This document shows, in pieces, positions 1 to 13,000 of a stretch of DNA of 64,000 nt. Made by a program: the position numbers and the translations under genes. Where the stretch lies: contig OX442314.1 of assembly GCA_949358305.1 (NCBI GenBank), positions 66,163,369-66,227,368 on the forward strand, written 5' to 3'. This stretch comes from Strigamia acuminata (Eukaryota; Arthropoda; Chilopoda; Geophilomorpha; Linotaeniidae). The notes under the pieces were generated by a model that saw only the letters and a list, made by a program, of their open reading frames with translations, was not told the origin of the DNA and ran no database searches. How positions within the stretch are numbered: position 1 is the stretch's first letter; every line of letters begins with the position of its first letter.

Positions 1-1694
1 TAAGGTTTAAACACTATTTCTGAACATTCAGAGACATTGGTGTTTGTGCTAAGTCAACTGCGATCTGAAATAAGCTCAAAATTTTTTTTTCAAAATTTAT
101 TGCTTGGGTGTTGCTAAAACTTACATTTAAGGCTTCTACAAAGGTTTAAACACTATTTATAAACATTCAGACACATTGGACTTGTGGTGTTTGTGCTAAG
201 TCAACTGTGATGAGATCAAAAGTCTATTCTCCCAAATCATTGGTTGGATGTTTCTAAAACTTACATTGGAGCCTTCTACTAAGGTTTAAACACTATTTCT
301 GAACATTCAGAGACATTGGTCTTGTGGTGTTTGTGCTAAGTCAACTGTGATGAGATCAAAAGTCTATTCTCCTAAATCAATGGTTGAATGTTTCTAAAAC
401 TTACATTGGAGCCTTCTACTAAGGTTTAAACACTATTTCTGAACATTCAGAGACATTGGACTTGTGGTGTTTCTGCTAAGTCAACTGTGATGAGATCAAA
501 AGTCTATTCTCCCAAATCATTGGTTGGATGTTTCTAAAACTTACATTGGAGCCTTCTACTAAGGTTTAAACACTATTTCTGAACATTCAGAGACATTGGT
601 CTTGTGGTGTTTGTGCTAAGTCAACTGTGATGAGATCAAAAGTCTATTTTCCTAAATCAATGGTTGAATGTTTCTAAAACTTACATTGGAGCCTTCTACT
701 AAGGTTTAAACACTATTTCTGAACATTCAGAGACATTGGACTTGTGGTGTTTCTGCTAAGTCAACTGTGATGAGATCAAAAGTCTATTCTCCCAAATCAT
801 TGGTTGGATGTTTCTAAAACTTACATTGGAGCCTTCTACTAAGGTTTAAACACTTTTTCTGAACATTCAGAGACATTGGTCTTGTGGTGTTTGTGCTAAG
901 TCAACTGTGATGAGATCAAAAGTCTATTCTCCCAAATCATTGGTTGGATGTTTCTAAAACTTACATTGGAGCCTTCTACTAAGGTTTAAACACTATTTCT
1001 GAACATTCAGAGACATTGGTGTTTGTGCTAAGTCAACTGCGATCTGAAATGAGCTCAAAATTTTTTTTTCAAAATTTATTGCTTGGGTGTTGCTAAAACT
1101 TACATCTACAAAGGTTTAAACACTATTTATAAACATTCAGACACATTGGACTTGTGGTGTTTGTGCTAAGTCAACTGTGATGAGATCAAAAGTCTATTCT
1201 CCCAAATCATTGGTTGGATGTTTCTAAAACTTACATTAGAGCCTTCTACTAAGGTTTAAACACTATTTCTAAACATTCAGAGACATTGGTCTTGTGGTGT
1301 TTGTGCTAAGTCAACTGTGATTAGATCAAAAGTCTATTCTCCCAAATCATTGGTTGGATGTCTCTAAAACTTACATTGGAGCCTTCTACTAAGGTTTAAA
1401 CACTATTTCTGAACATTCAGAGACATTGGTCTTGTGGTGTTTGTGCTAAGTCAACTGTGATGAGATCAAAAGTCTATTCTCCCAAATCATTGGTTGGATG
1501 TTTCTAAAACTTACATTGGAGCCTTCTACTAAGGTTTAAACACTATTTCTGAACATTCAGAGACATTGGTCTTGTGGTGTTTGTGCTAAGTCAACTGTGA
1601 TGAGATCAAAAGTCTATTCTCCTAAATCAATGGTTGAATGTTTCTAAAACTTACATTGGAGCCTTCTACTAAGGTTTAAACACTATTTCTGAAC
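1..1694 (+). repeat. 140-bp satellite array, forward orientation
   Basis: Tandem monomers start at the GTTTAAAC-containing motif, seen for example at 281, 421, 561, 701, 841 and 981, which gives a 140-bp period. Most monomers differ at a few positions (CTCCCAAATCATTGG versus CTCCTAAATCAATGG; GTGCTAAG versus CTGCTAAG). A more diverged, slightly shorter monomer with a poly-T run occurs near 1 and 1003 and marks a higher-order period. The stretch reappears from about 7987 with the same variants. No coding potential is seen. The array is broken at 1694 by element A. Confidence 0.97.
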
Positions 1695-3414
1695 TGTAGC
1701 TATCAGCCTCGCTAAAGATGAGAGATGCTGCAGCTGGCGGGCTCGCTTAGGAGCGGTGCGAATTGGTGATTGAAGCAATTCGCCTTGTACTGGAAAAACT
1801 CCTTGCCCTGTTGTGTGCAGGACAAACTTGTTCTGTGACAAGAAATAATGATTTATTTCTCTAAGCAAACTTTACAGACTTTCGCACAGTTGAAGGTTGA
1901 AAGCAAAAGTGTTTTAATAATCAGTTTAGATTAATAAAGAAAACTTATTACAAGGAAATCACGTGTGCAATAATTGTAACTAAGTATAAGATCAAGAAAC
2001 AGGTTAACAGAGACACCAAATGCTGAACTTGAGAATTATAAACTGAGAAACAAGTTGTAGGTGCCACCAAGGCTACAGTACAGTGTTACAAAGATTTCGT
2101 TATTTAAACAGCTCAAACAACGCTTATATTTAAAGATTTATACATTAAAGCTTACAGAAACAAATAAAGTTACTAAATCCCTACTTAATTCTAAGACTGG
2201 TGGTAAAGAATGTCGAAATACGAGAGAACGAACATTAGGCCGGGTCGGTAACGCTAAAACCCGGGGCAAAGTGTTCCAATTCGGTTAACGAACTCGGATA
2301 AGAACGCCAGGGCAACGTTAACTTCTACAAACCTCCCAATTTCAATGCATTGACCAAGAATAACGTTTATTAGGCAAAACATTAAAGAAACCGGGACAAA
2401 TCATTCCGAAAACCGCGTTGGAGCGTAAGAAGCGGGTGTTGAGAAAACCCGAAGACAACAAGAACGAAAAGCAGAGACAATGGCCGCCAAGGCCAAAGCA
2501 AGCAGAGATGAGAATGTACCAAGAAATCTGCGGAACCACTTAGAAGGTAATGCATAACGGGAATAATTGCTAATAATTAGAGCACTAATTAATCTACAGA
2601 GTATTCTAAATATCGGAACAACAAATTTAATTACCACAAATGACAGGCGAGAGCAGGTTCGAGCAAACCAAGATGGCGGACCCGGATCGCCTCCAACTCT
2701 CCACGAGGCCAAACGAAGCTTCTCACGGCTCAGGACTCATTCCCCGGTACTTATGACGGTAAGAAATATTTATTCTAATGCATGATCAAAGTTCCCACGA
2801 CATAATCAGCAATGTGTCGTTCCAGCAAAAACCACGAGAACCGCTTCGAGATACAGACGAGCGCCAGCCAGCCAGACTGACTCGACACCCGCGAACATGC
2901 AAACACGAGAAGGAAACGACCGTCAGATGAGTATTTAAAGTGCAAACTATAAATAACAAGACAAATATTAAAAACCTATATTTTTTCCTACAGGGAATCG
3001 TCGGCCCCATGCAACCATCCGAGGCGAGCTTGCCAAATGTGCGCGCCGATCGATTTGGACACAACGAAACAAAACGACAGCTTCAAGACACGGAAAACGA
3101 TCTTAACAGGTAAGAAAAACCTATCTGCTACTTGCAAATAAGCCTCCTCAGTTTTACTAACGAAAATGCACCTTTTTCAGTAACCTGTATAAGAAAAAAG
3201 GCCTCAGACTCATCACACAACCGGACTGGAAGTGGAAGAAAACGCCAAGATGACGAGAAAATGATAATTCGGAAAGGAATTCGATCAGATAAGCTAAACT
3301 AGTTGATACCTTGCGTAGTTAATTATTTAAAAACTTAACTTTTACTTTTTACAGAGAGATTGGAAGTTTTATCCGCTACAACAACACTCTCTGTTGCTAA
3401 TGCTGCTAGCAACA
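1695..3414 (-). repeat. Element A 3' LTR
   Basis: 1720 bp, repeated at 5310-7029. Read in sense, the LTR starts with a perfect 8-bp inverted repeat, TGTTGCTA and TAGCAACA around a 7-base loop, and ends AGCTACA. Short open frames inside it (60-100 codons) are the same in both copies and show no recognisable domain. The plus strand carries intron-like signals, listed separately. Confidence 0.92.
2600..3253 (+). other. Candidate spliced antisense transcript in element A LTR
   Basis: On the plus strand, opposite to the element, several canonical splice signals follow one another. There is a donor AAG|GTAATG at 2547 and an acceptor CTACAG at 2599. A second donor ACG|GTAAGA lies at 2759, with an acceptor TTTTTTCCTACAG at 2993. 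A third donor CAG|GTAAGA at 3110 is followed by a perfect TACTAAC branch site at 3155-3161 and an acceptor CCTTTTTCAG at 3180. Joining 2600-2758, 2994-3109 and 3181 onward keeps one frame open from ATG 2753 to TGA 3251-3253, about 64 codons. No domain is recognised in the product. Transcription is not shown; this could be a captured host gene fragment or chance. Confidence 0.35.
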
Positions 3415-4342
3415 GAGTTTTTCCCGGGGGCGGGAATGGAAGAAAGAAACAAATCGATTTTCGCCTTGTTTTTAACGAATGACGTCACCACGAACCTGAC
3501 TTTACATGAACCTTGGTACGAAAAACCTTCATCTTCAGCTGCGTAACTCATTCTGTTACCAAAACACCAGGCCGAAATTAAACATTAAACTAAACATAAA
3601 TTACCCTAATCTAATTCCAGAAACCTCAGAAAACACAGAAAAACCCAAGTTCCATCCGCTAAATTTTTCCGAGACACAAGATCTAATTTTTCGTCAAAAA
3701 AGGGACAAGTGCCTCGGAAAAAGAAACCCCATCTCTCGTCAGAGAGAGGTTCCCGGGAAAGGGGGAAGGAACCGACGAAGGACTGTGTACCTCAATAACC
3801 GGACAGTAAACGAAAATTAAAACAAGTATATGAAAAAATAGGAACTTTAAACGTATAAATACCACTTCAACTTTCAATTTTTCCTAGGCAGGAGGGAACT
3901 AGCGACAAAGAGTTGAATTTCCTACGTCTTAAGCGGGACGTACCTGTACACCTGATGCAAACTGGGGAAGAAAACAACGTCACGTGTCAAGACGTATTCA
4001 TCTGTTCGCGCTTACATCGGTACGGAAAATAACGAGACTTAACTGACGGCCTAGCGGAAACTAATTGAAACAGAAAAGGGCGTCACCCACTGCAATTCTA
4101 ATCTCCTGGGCAAGGGACATGAGAACTTATGGAAAGGGACCTGCTGTTGGCCACCTTATACTTACTAAACAAGGCGCAACTGTACACTCGATAAAACTGG
4201 GGAAAAAAAAAACCAAACCCAGGTAATTTCCTCCTTTCGCGCTTCTACCTGTACAGAGGGAAACTTTGCTAACTAACGGCCCACTGGATAAGTTAAAATG
4301 CAAGAAATAAATGACGAGAAGCCCTAACTGACATTCTTAAAA
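3415..4342. other. Element A internal region without recognised gene
   Basis: This is the stretch between the 3' LTR and the 220-codon ORF. A plus-strand 104-codon open frame at 3506-3820 starts at ATG but has no recognisable features. Pyrimidine-rich AG acceptor-like sites occur on the plus strand near 3354, 3887 and 4368. No canonical polypurine tract is visible at the LTR edge. Confidence 0.5.
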
Positions 4343-5005
4343 CTAAGCATTGCTGTTACCTTTTGCAGAATATCCCAAAAGGAACCCTCCTATCATAAGA
4401 AGAACGATCACGACGCTGAACAACATGATAACGCTGTATGGCCAACTGTTCAACGAGTGTGTGGCAACTGGATTTATCACCTGACCTACTACCTGACCTG
4501 TTGACGACGCAACAGTTTGCGTTGGAGCTGTCGCATCCGCGTCATTGCTCTTGGAGACGGAAACACGCTTGGATACTCCACTCGGACCAGGCTGATCAAA
4601 TTCTACTGGAAAACTCGAACCAAAAGTCGTCGCGGGCTTGACTGAGATGCCTAATTTCTTTGGGGTGGTCCCACATGGAAACTGGCCAACAAACATGACA
4701 TCCTCGTCGGCCTCAGAGCCGGGGCCGGGAAGGACGGGGGGACATTCTGGATCACCGTATGCTAATGTGCGGACCTGGGCGCAATAGCGGTCAATTTCCG
4801 CGAGCCAAACTCTGGACATGAATGGATTGAAAAACATCTCCAATACTCGTTGGTCCCGATGCAGTTGGTTTAACTTTTGCTCCATGTCCCGTCTTGCGGT
4901 TTCGATACGGAGGTCCTCTTCTGTCCGATACATGGTTGGGGAGAACGGGAGTAAACGTTGGATCCCCCAAAAAATCTTATTGGTATGAAAACTTAAAACT
5001 AACAT
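4343..5005 (-). CDS. Unknown 220-aa protein with C-terminal transmembrane segment
   Basis: This is the only substantial sense ORF of element A. It starts at ATG 5003-5005; a second Met at residue 25 is an equally plausible start. Residues 26-80 are charged and probably helical. Residues 85-180 are rich in Pro, Ser, Thr and Gly and look disordered. Residues about 190-211 form one strongly hydrophobic segment, followed by a 9-residue polar tail. That is a tail-anchored or type II-like arrangement without a signal peptide. No Gag, protease, RT or known envelope motif is recognised. Some BEL/Pao elements carry an envelope-like third ORF, so a membrane-associated role is possible but unsupported by similarity. 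Function is unknown. Confidence 0.55.
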   Translation of the reverse strand: MLVLSFHTNKIFWGIQRLLPFSPTMYRTEEDLRIETARRDMEQKLNQLHRDQRVLEMFFNPFMSRVWLAEIDRYCAQVRTLAYGDPECPPVLPGPGSEADEDVMFVGQFPCGTTPKKLGISVKPATTFGSSFPVEFDQPGPSGVSKRVSVSKSNDADATAPTQTVASSTGQVVGQVINPVATHSLNSWPYSVIMLFSVVIVLLMIGGFLLGYSAKGNSNA

Positions 5006-5102
5006 TCACGTTTAAGACTAAATCTCTTAAAACTACTTTTTTCTCTTTGCAGGTGAAGAAAACCAAGGTGGATCTTGCTTGATTCTGGTCGACTGGACTA
5101 GT

Positions 5103-5115
5103 ACATTGCGTTGTG
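5103..5115 (-). promoter_or_regulatory. Shared 13-base leader motif (element A)
   Basis: In sense this reads CACAACGCAATGT, 195 bases inside the 5' LTR edge. The identical 13 bases occur in the leaders of both BEL elements and all three TK elements, in different reading frames. A packaging, dimerisation or splicing role is inferred only. Confidence 0.6.
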
Positions 5116-5290
5116 CTTTTTCTTTCTACTGGTGTGGCTGGCTGGGAGAGCAAGTCACGGTTGAACTGGGGTCGACTTGGCGACTGGACTCGACGTGGTC
5201 CGACTTCGAAGTTCACCGGTTCCTCCACGCTGACGGGGAGGTATCTGGACGGAGGTCACGCGGCGTCTTGGCTTGACCTCGAGTACGTAT

Positions 5291-5306
5291 CCTGGTCACG
5301 GCACCA
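5291..5306 (-). promoter_or_regulatory. Primer-binding site, element A
   Basis: In sense it reads TGGTGCCGTGACCAGG, three bases after the end of the 5' LTR. It begins TGG, as expected for pairing with a tRNA CCA end, and matches the corresponding sites of the BEL and TK elements at TGGTNCCGTGA. This fixes the sense direction of element A as minus. Confidence 0.75.
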
Positions 5307-5309
5307 AAT

Positions 5310-7029
5310 TGTAGCTATCAGCCTCGCTAAAGATGAGAGATGCTGCAGCTGGCGGGCTCGCTTAGGAGCGGTGCGAATTGGTGATTGAAGCAATTCGCCT
5401 TGTACTGGAAAAACTCCTTGCCCTGTTGTGTGCAGGACAAACTTGTTCTGTGACAAGAAATAATGATTTATTTCTCTAAGCAAACTTTACAGACTTTCGC
5501 ACAGTTGAAGGTTGAAAGCAAAAGTGTTTTAATAATCAGTTTAGATTAATAAAGAAAACTTATTACAAGGAAATCACGTGTGCAATAATTGTAACTAAGT
5601 ATAAGATCAAGAAACAGGTTAACAGAGACACCAAATGCTGAACTTGAGAATTATAAACTGAGAAACAAGTTGTAGGTGCCACCAAGGCTACAGTACAGTG
5701 TTACAAAGATTTCGTTATTTAAACAGCTCAAACAACGCTTATATTTAAAGATTTATACATTAAAGCTTACAGAAACAAATAAAGTTACTAAATCCCTACT
5801 TAATTCTAAGACTGGTGGTAAAGAATGTCGAAATACGAGAGAACGAACATTAGGCCGGGTCGGTAACGCTAAAACCCGGGGCAAAGTGTTCCAATTCGGT
5901 TAACGAACTCGGATAAGAACGCCAGGGCAACGTTAACTTCTACAAACCTCCCAATTTCAATGCATTGACCAAGAATAACGTTTATTAGGCAAAACATTAA
6001 AGAAACCGGGACAAATCATTCCGAAAACCGCGTTGGAGCGTAAGAAGCGGGTGTTGAGAAAACCCGAAGACAACAAGAACGAAAAGCAGAGACAATGGCC
6101 GCCAAGGCCAAAGCAAGCAGAGATGAGAATGTACCAAGAAATCTGCGGAACCACTTAGAAGGTAATGCATAACGGGAATAATTGCTAATAATTAGAGCAC
6201 TAATTAATCTACAGAGTATTCTAAATATCGGAACAACAAATTTAATTACCACAAATGACAGGCGAGAGCAGGTTCGAGCAAACCAAGATGGCGGACCCGG
6301 ATCGCCTCCAACTCTCCACGAGGCCAAACGAAGCTTCTCACGGCTCAGGACTCATTCCCCGGTACTTATGACGGTAAGAAATATTTATTCTAATGCATGA
6401 TCAAAGTTCCCACGACATAATCAGCAATGTGTCGTTCCAGCAAAAACCACGAGAACCGCTTCGAGATACAGACGAGCGCCAGCCAGCCAGACTGACTCGA
6501 CACCCGCGAACATGCAAACACGAGAAGGAAACGACCGTCAGATGAGTATTTAAAGTGCAAACTATAAATAACAAGACAAATATTAAAAACCTATATTTTT
6601 TCCTACAGGGAATCGTCGGCCCCATGCAACCATCCGAGGCGAGCTTGCCAAATGTGCGCGCCGATCGATTTGGACACAACGAAACAAAACGACAGCTTCA
6701 AGACACGGAAAACGATCTTAACAGGTAAGAAAAACCTATCTGCTACTTGCAAATAAGCCTCCTCAGTTTTACTAACGAAAATGCACCTTTTTCAGTAACC
6801 TGTATAAGAAAAAAGGCCTCAGACTCATCACACAACCGGACTGGAAGTGGAAGAAAACGCCAAGATGACGAGAAAATGATAATTCGGAAAGGAATTCGAT
6901 CAGATAAGCTAAACTAGTTGATACCTTGCGTAGTTAATTATTTAAAAACTTAACTTTTACTTTTTACAGAGAGATTGGAAGTTTTATCCGCTACAACAAC
7001 ACTCTCTGTTGCTAATGCTGCTAGCAACA
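5310..7029 (-). repeat. Element A 5' LTR
   Basis: 1720 bp, matching 1695-3414. It presumably drives minus-strand transcription of the element. It also carries the second copy of the antisense splice-signal series, shifted by 3615 bases (exon candidates from 6215 to 6868). Confidence 0.92.
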
Positions 7030-10000
7030 GAACATTCAAAGACATTGGACTTGTGGTGTTTGTGCTAAGTCAACTGTGATGAGATCAAAAGTCTATTCTC
7101 CCAAATCATTGGTTGGATGTTTCTAAAACTTACATTGAAGCCTTCTACTAAGGTTTAAACACTATTTCTGAACATTCAGAGACATTGGACTTGTGGTGTT
7201 TGTGCTAAGTCAACTGTGATGAGATCAAAAGTCTATTCTCCCAAATCATTGGTTGGATGTTTCTAAAACTTACATTGGAGCCTTCTACTAAGGTTTAAAC
7301 ACTATTTCTGAACATTCAGAGACATTGGTGTTTGTGCTAAGTCAACTGCGATCTGAAATGAGCTCAAAATTTTTTTTTCAAAATTTATTGCTTGGGTGTT
7401 GCTAAAACTTACATTTAAGGCTTCTACAAAGGTTTAAACACTATTTATAAACATTCAGACACATTGGACTTGTGGTGTTTGTGCTAAGTCAACTGTGATG
7501 AGATCAAAAGTCTATTCTCCCAAATCATTGGTTGGATGTTTCTAAAACTTACATTGGAGCCTTCTACTAAGGTTTAAACACTATTTCTGAACATTCAGAG
7601 ACATTGGTCTTGTGGTGTTTGTGCTAAGTCAACTGTGATGAGATCAAAAGTCTATTCTCCTAAATCAATGGTTGAATGTTTCTAAAACTTACATTGGAGC
7701 CTTCTACTAAGGTTTAAACACTATTTCTGAACATTCAGAGACATTGGACTTGTGGTGTTTCTGCTAAGTCAACTGTGATGAGATCAAAAGTCTATTCTCC
7801 CAAATCATTGGTTAGATGTTTCTAAAACTTACATTGGAGCCTTCTACTAAGGTTTAAACACTATTTCTGAACATTCAGAGACATTGGACTTGTGGTGTTT
7901 GTGCTAAGTCAACTGTGATGAGATCAAAAGTCTATTCTCCCAAATCATTGGTTGGATGTTTCTAAAACTTACATTGGAGCCTTCTACTAAGGTTTAAACA
8001 CTATTTCTGAACATTCAGAGACATTGGTGTTTGTGCTAAGTCAACTGCGATCTGAAATAAGCTCAAAATTTTTTTTTCAAAATTTATTGCTTGGGTGTTG
8101 CTAAAACTTACATTTAAGGCTTCTACAAAGGTTTAAACACTATTTATAAACATTCAGACACATTGGACTTGTGGTGTTTGTGCTAAGTCAACTGTGATGA
8201 GATCAAAAGTCTATTCTCCCAAATCATTGGTTGGATGTTTCTAAAACTTACATTGGAGCCTTCTACTAAGGTTTAAACACTATTTCTGAACATTCAGAGA
8301 CATTGGTCTTGTGGTGTTTGTGCTAAGTCAACTGTGATGAGATCAAAAGTCTATTCTCCTAAATCAATGGTTGAATGTTTCTAAAACTTACATTGGAGCC
8401 TTCTACTAAGGTTTAAACACTATTTCTGAACATTCAGAGACATTGGACTTGTGGTGTTTCTGCTAAGTCAACTGTGATGAGATCAAAAGTCTATTCTCCC
8501 AAATCATTGGTTGGATGTTTCTAAAACTTACATTGGAGCCTTCTACTAAGGTTTAAACACTATTTCTGAACATTCAGAGACATTGGTCTTGTGGTGTTTG
8601 TGCTAAGTCAACTGTGATGAGATCAAAAGTCTATTTTCCTAAATCAATGGTTGAATGTTTCTAAAACTTACATTGGAGCCTTCTACTAAGGTTTAAACAC
8701 TATTTCTGAACATTCAGAGACATTGGACTTGTGGTGTTTCTGCTAAGTCAACTGTGATGAGATCAAAAGTCTATTCTCCCAAATCATTGGTTGGATGTTT
8801 CTAAAACTTACATTGGAGCCTTCTACTAAGGTTTAAACACTTTTTCTGAACATTCAGAGACATTGGTCTTGTGGTGTTTGTGCTAAGTCAACTGTGATGA
8901 GATCAAAAGTCTATTCTCCCAAATCATTGGTTGGATGTTTCTAAAACTTACATTGGAGCCTTCTACTAAGGTTTAAACACTATTTCTGAACATTCAGAGA
9001 CATTGGACTTGTGGTGTTTGTGCTAAGTCAACTGTGATGAGATCAAAAGTCTATTCTCCCAAATCATTGGTTGGATGTTTCTAAAACTTACATTGGAGCC
9101 TTCTACTAAGGTTTAAACACTATTTCTGAACATTCAGAGACATTGGTGTTTGTGCTAAGTCAACTGCGATCTGAAATGAGCTCAAAATTTTTTTTTCAAA
9201 ATTTATTGCTTGGGTGTTGCTAAAACTTACATCTACAAAGGTTTAAACACTATTTATAAACATTCAGACACATTGGACTTGTGGTGTTTGTGCTAAGTCA
9301 ACTGTGATGAGATCAAAAGTCTATTCTCCCAAATCATTGGTTGGATGTTTCTAAAACTTACATTAGAGCCTTCTACTAAGGTTTAAACACTATTTCTAAA
9401 CATTCAGAGACATTGGTCTTGTGGTGTTTGTGCTAAGTCAACTGTGATTAGATCAAAAGTCTATTCTCCCAAATCATTGGTTGGATGTCTCTAAAACTTA
9501 CATTGGAGCCTTCTACTAAGGTTTAAACACTATTTCTGAACATTCAGAGACATTGGTCTTGTGGTGTTTGTGCTAAGTCAACTGTGATGAGATCAAAAGT
9601 CTATTCTCCCAAATCATTGGTTGGATGTTTCTAAAACTTACATTGGAGCCTTCTACTAAGGTTTAAACACTATTTCTGAACATTCAGAGACATTGGTCTT
9701 GTGGTGTTTGTGCTAAGTCAACTGTGATGAGATCAAAAGTCTATTCTCCTAAATCAATGGTTGAATGTTTCTAAAACTTACATTGGAGCCTTCTACTAAG
9801 GTTTAAACACTATTTCTGAACATTCAAAGACATTGGACTTGTGGTGTTTGTGCTAAGTCAACTGTGATGAGATCAAAAGTCTATTCTCCCAAATCATTGG
9901 TTGGATGTTTCTAAAACTTACATTGAAGCCTTCTACTAAGGTTTAAACACTATTTCTGAACATTCAGAGACATTGGACTTGTGGTGTTTGTGCTAAGTCA

Positions 10001-13000
10001 ACTGTGATGAGATCAAAAGTCTATTCTCCCAAATCATTGGTTGGATGTTTCTAAAACTTACATTGGAGCCTTCTACTAAGGTTTAAACACTATTTCTGAA
10101 CATTCAGAGACATTGGTGTTTGTGCTAAGTCAACTGCGATCTGAAATGAGCTCAAAATTTTTTTTTCAAAATTTATTGCTTGGGTGTTGCTAAAACTTAC
10201 ATTTAAGGCTTCTACAAAGGTTTAAACACTATTTATAAACATTCAGACACATTGGACTTGTGGTGTTTGTGCTAAGTCAACTGTGATGAGATCAAAAGTC
10301 TATCCTCCCAAATCATTGGTTGGATGTTTCTAAAACTTACATTGGAGCCTTCTACTAAGGTTTAAACACTATTTCTGAACATTCAGAGACATTGGTCTTG
10401 TGGTGTTTGTGCTAAGTCAACTGTGATGAGATCAAAAGTCTATTCTCCTAAATCAATGGTTGAATGTTTCTAAAACTTACATTGGAGCCTTCTACTAAGG
10501 TTTAAACACTATTTCTGAACATTCAGAGACATTGGACTTGTGGTGTTTCTGCTAAGTCAACTGTGATGAGATCAAAAGTCTATTCTCCCAAATCATTGGT
10601 TAGATGTTTCTAAAACTTACATTGGAGCCTTCTACTAAGGTTTAAACACTATTTCTGAACATTCAGAGACATTGGTCTTGTGGTGTTTGTGCTAAGTCAA
10701 CTGTGATGAGATCAAAAGTCTATTTTCCTAAATCAATGGTTGAATGTTTCTAAAACTTACATTGGAGCCTTCTACTAAGGTTTAAACACTATTTCTGAAC
10801 ATTCAGAGACATTGGACTTGTGGTGTTTCTGCTAAGTCAACTGTGATGAGATCAAAAGTCTATTCTCCCAAATCATTGGTTGGATGTTTCTAAAACTTAC
10901 ATTGGAGCCTTCTACTAAGGTTTAAACACTTTTTCTGAACATTCAGAGACATTGGTCTTGTGGTGTTTGTGCTAAGTCAACTGTGATGAGATCAAAAGTC
11001 TATTCTCCCAAATCATTGGTTGGATGTTTCTAAAACTTACATTGGAGCCTTCTACTAAGGTTTAAACACTATTTCTGAACATTCAGAGACATTGGACTTG
11101 TGGTGTTTGTGCTAAGTCAACTGTGATGAGATCAAAAGTCTATTCTCCCAAATCATTGGTTGGATGTTTCTAAAACTTACATTGGAGCCTTCTACTAAGG
11201 TTTAAACACTATTTCTGAACATTCAGAGACATTGGTGTTTGTGCTAAGTCAACTGCGATCTGAAATGAGCTCAAAATTTTTTTTTCAAAATTTATTGCTT
11301 GGGTGTTGCTAAAACTTACATCTACAAAGGTTTAAACACTATTTATAAACATTCAGACACATTGGTCTTGTGGTGTTTGTGCTAAGTCAACTGTGATGAG
11401 ATCAAAAGTCTATTCTCCTAAATCAATGGTTGAATGTTTCTAAAACTTACATTGGAGCCTTCTACTAAGGTTTAAACACTATTTCTGAACATTCAGAGAC
11501 ATTGGACTTGTGGTGTTTCTGCTAAGTCAACTGTGATGAGATCAAAAGTCTATTCTCCCAAATCATTGGTTGGATGTTTCTAAAACTTACATTAGAGCCT
11601 TCTACTAAGGTTTAAACACTATTTCTAAACATTCAGAGACATTGGTCTTGTGGTGTTTGTGCTAAGTCAACTGTGATTAGATCAAAAGTCTATTCTCCCA
11701 AATCATTGGTTGGATGTCTCTAAAACTTACATTGGAGCCTTCTACTAAGGTTTAAACACTATTTCTGAACATTCAGAGACATTGGTCTTGTGGTGTTTGT
11801 GCTAAGTCAACTGTGATGAGATCAAAAGTCTATTCTCCCAAATCATTGGTTGGATGTTTCTAAAACTTACATTGGAGCCTTCTACTAAGGTTTAAACACT
11901 ATTTCTGAACATTCAGAGACATTGGTCTTGTGGTGTTTGTGCTAAGTCAACTGTGATGAGATCAAAAGTCTATTCTCCTAAATCAATGGTTGAATGTTTC
12001 TAAAACTTACATTGGAGCCTTCTACTAAGGTTTAAACACTATTTCTGAACATTCAAAGACATTGGACTTGTGGTGTTTGTGCTAAGTCAACTGTGATGAG
12101 ATCAAAAGTCTATTCTCCCAAATCATTGGTTGGATGTTTCTAAAACTTACATTGAAGCCTTCTACTAAGGTTTAAACACTATTTCTGAACATTCAGAGAC
12201 ATTGGACTTGTGGTGTTTGTGCTAAGTCAACTGTGATGAGATCAAAAGTCTATTCTCCCAAATCATTGGTTGGATGTTTCTAAAACTTACATTGGAGCCT
12301 TCTACTAAGGTTTAAACACTATTTCTGAACATTCAGAGACATTGGTGTTTGTGCTAAGTCAACTGCGATCTGAAATGAGCTCAAAATTTTTTTTTCAAAA
12401 TTTATTGCTTGGGTGTTGCTAAAACTTACATTTAAGGCTTCTACAAAGGTTTAAACACTATTTATAAACATTCAGACACATTGGACTTGTGGTGTTTGTG
12501 CTAAGTCAACTGTGATGAGATCAAAAGTCTATTCTCCCAAATCATTGGTTGGATGTTTCTAAAACTTACATTGGAGCCTTCTACTAAGGTTTAAACACTA
12601 TTTCTGAACATTCAGAGACATTGGTCTTGTGGTGTTTGTGCTAAGTCAACTGTGATGAGATCAAAAGTCTATTCTCCTAAATCAATGGTTGAATGTTTCT
12701 AAAACTTACATTGGAGCCTTCTACTAAGGTTTAAACACTATTTCTGAACATTCAGAGACATTGGACTTGTGGTGTTTCTGCTAAGTCAACTGTGATGAGA
12801 TCAAAAGTCTATTCTCCCAAATCATTGGTTAGATGTTTCTAAAACTTACATTGGAGCCTTCTACTAAGGTTTAAACACTATTTCTGAACATTCAGAGACA
12901 TTGGTCTTGTGGTGTTTGTGCTAAGTCAACTGTGATGAGATCAAAAGTCTATTTTCCTAAATCAATGGTTGAATGTTTCTAAAACTTACATTGGAGCCTT

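Larger units (their letters stand above)
1695..7029 (-). mobile_element. Element A: BEL-like non-autonomous LTR retrotransposon
   Basis: Two identical-looking 1720-bp direct repeats (1695-3414 and 5310-7029) begin TG and end CA and flank 1895 bp of internal sequence. The satellite is cut exactly, with a 4-bp duplication GAAC at 1691-1694 and 7030-7033. A primer-binding site next to the right LTR puts the sense direction on the minus strand. No RT, protease or integrase is encoded. The only sizeable sense frame is a 220-codon ORF with a membrane segment. LTR termini, primer-binding site and a leader motif match the BEL elements at 31645 and 42043, so it is probably mobilised by them. It could be a deletion derivative or a terminal-repeat element that acquired a foreign ORF. 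Confidence 0.88.

Noticed and set aside
1-1694. Regularly spaced repeats resembling an array such as CRISPR
   Set aside because: The whole 140-bp unit repeats without unique spacers, and the context is a eukaryotic satellite.
2342-3064. Minus-strand frames of 65-103 codons in element A LTRs
   Set aside because: They overlap each other and the plus-strand splice signals, have no recognisable domain, and are duplicated only because LTRs are paired.
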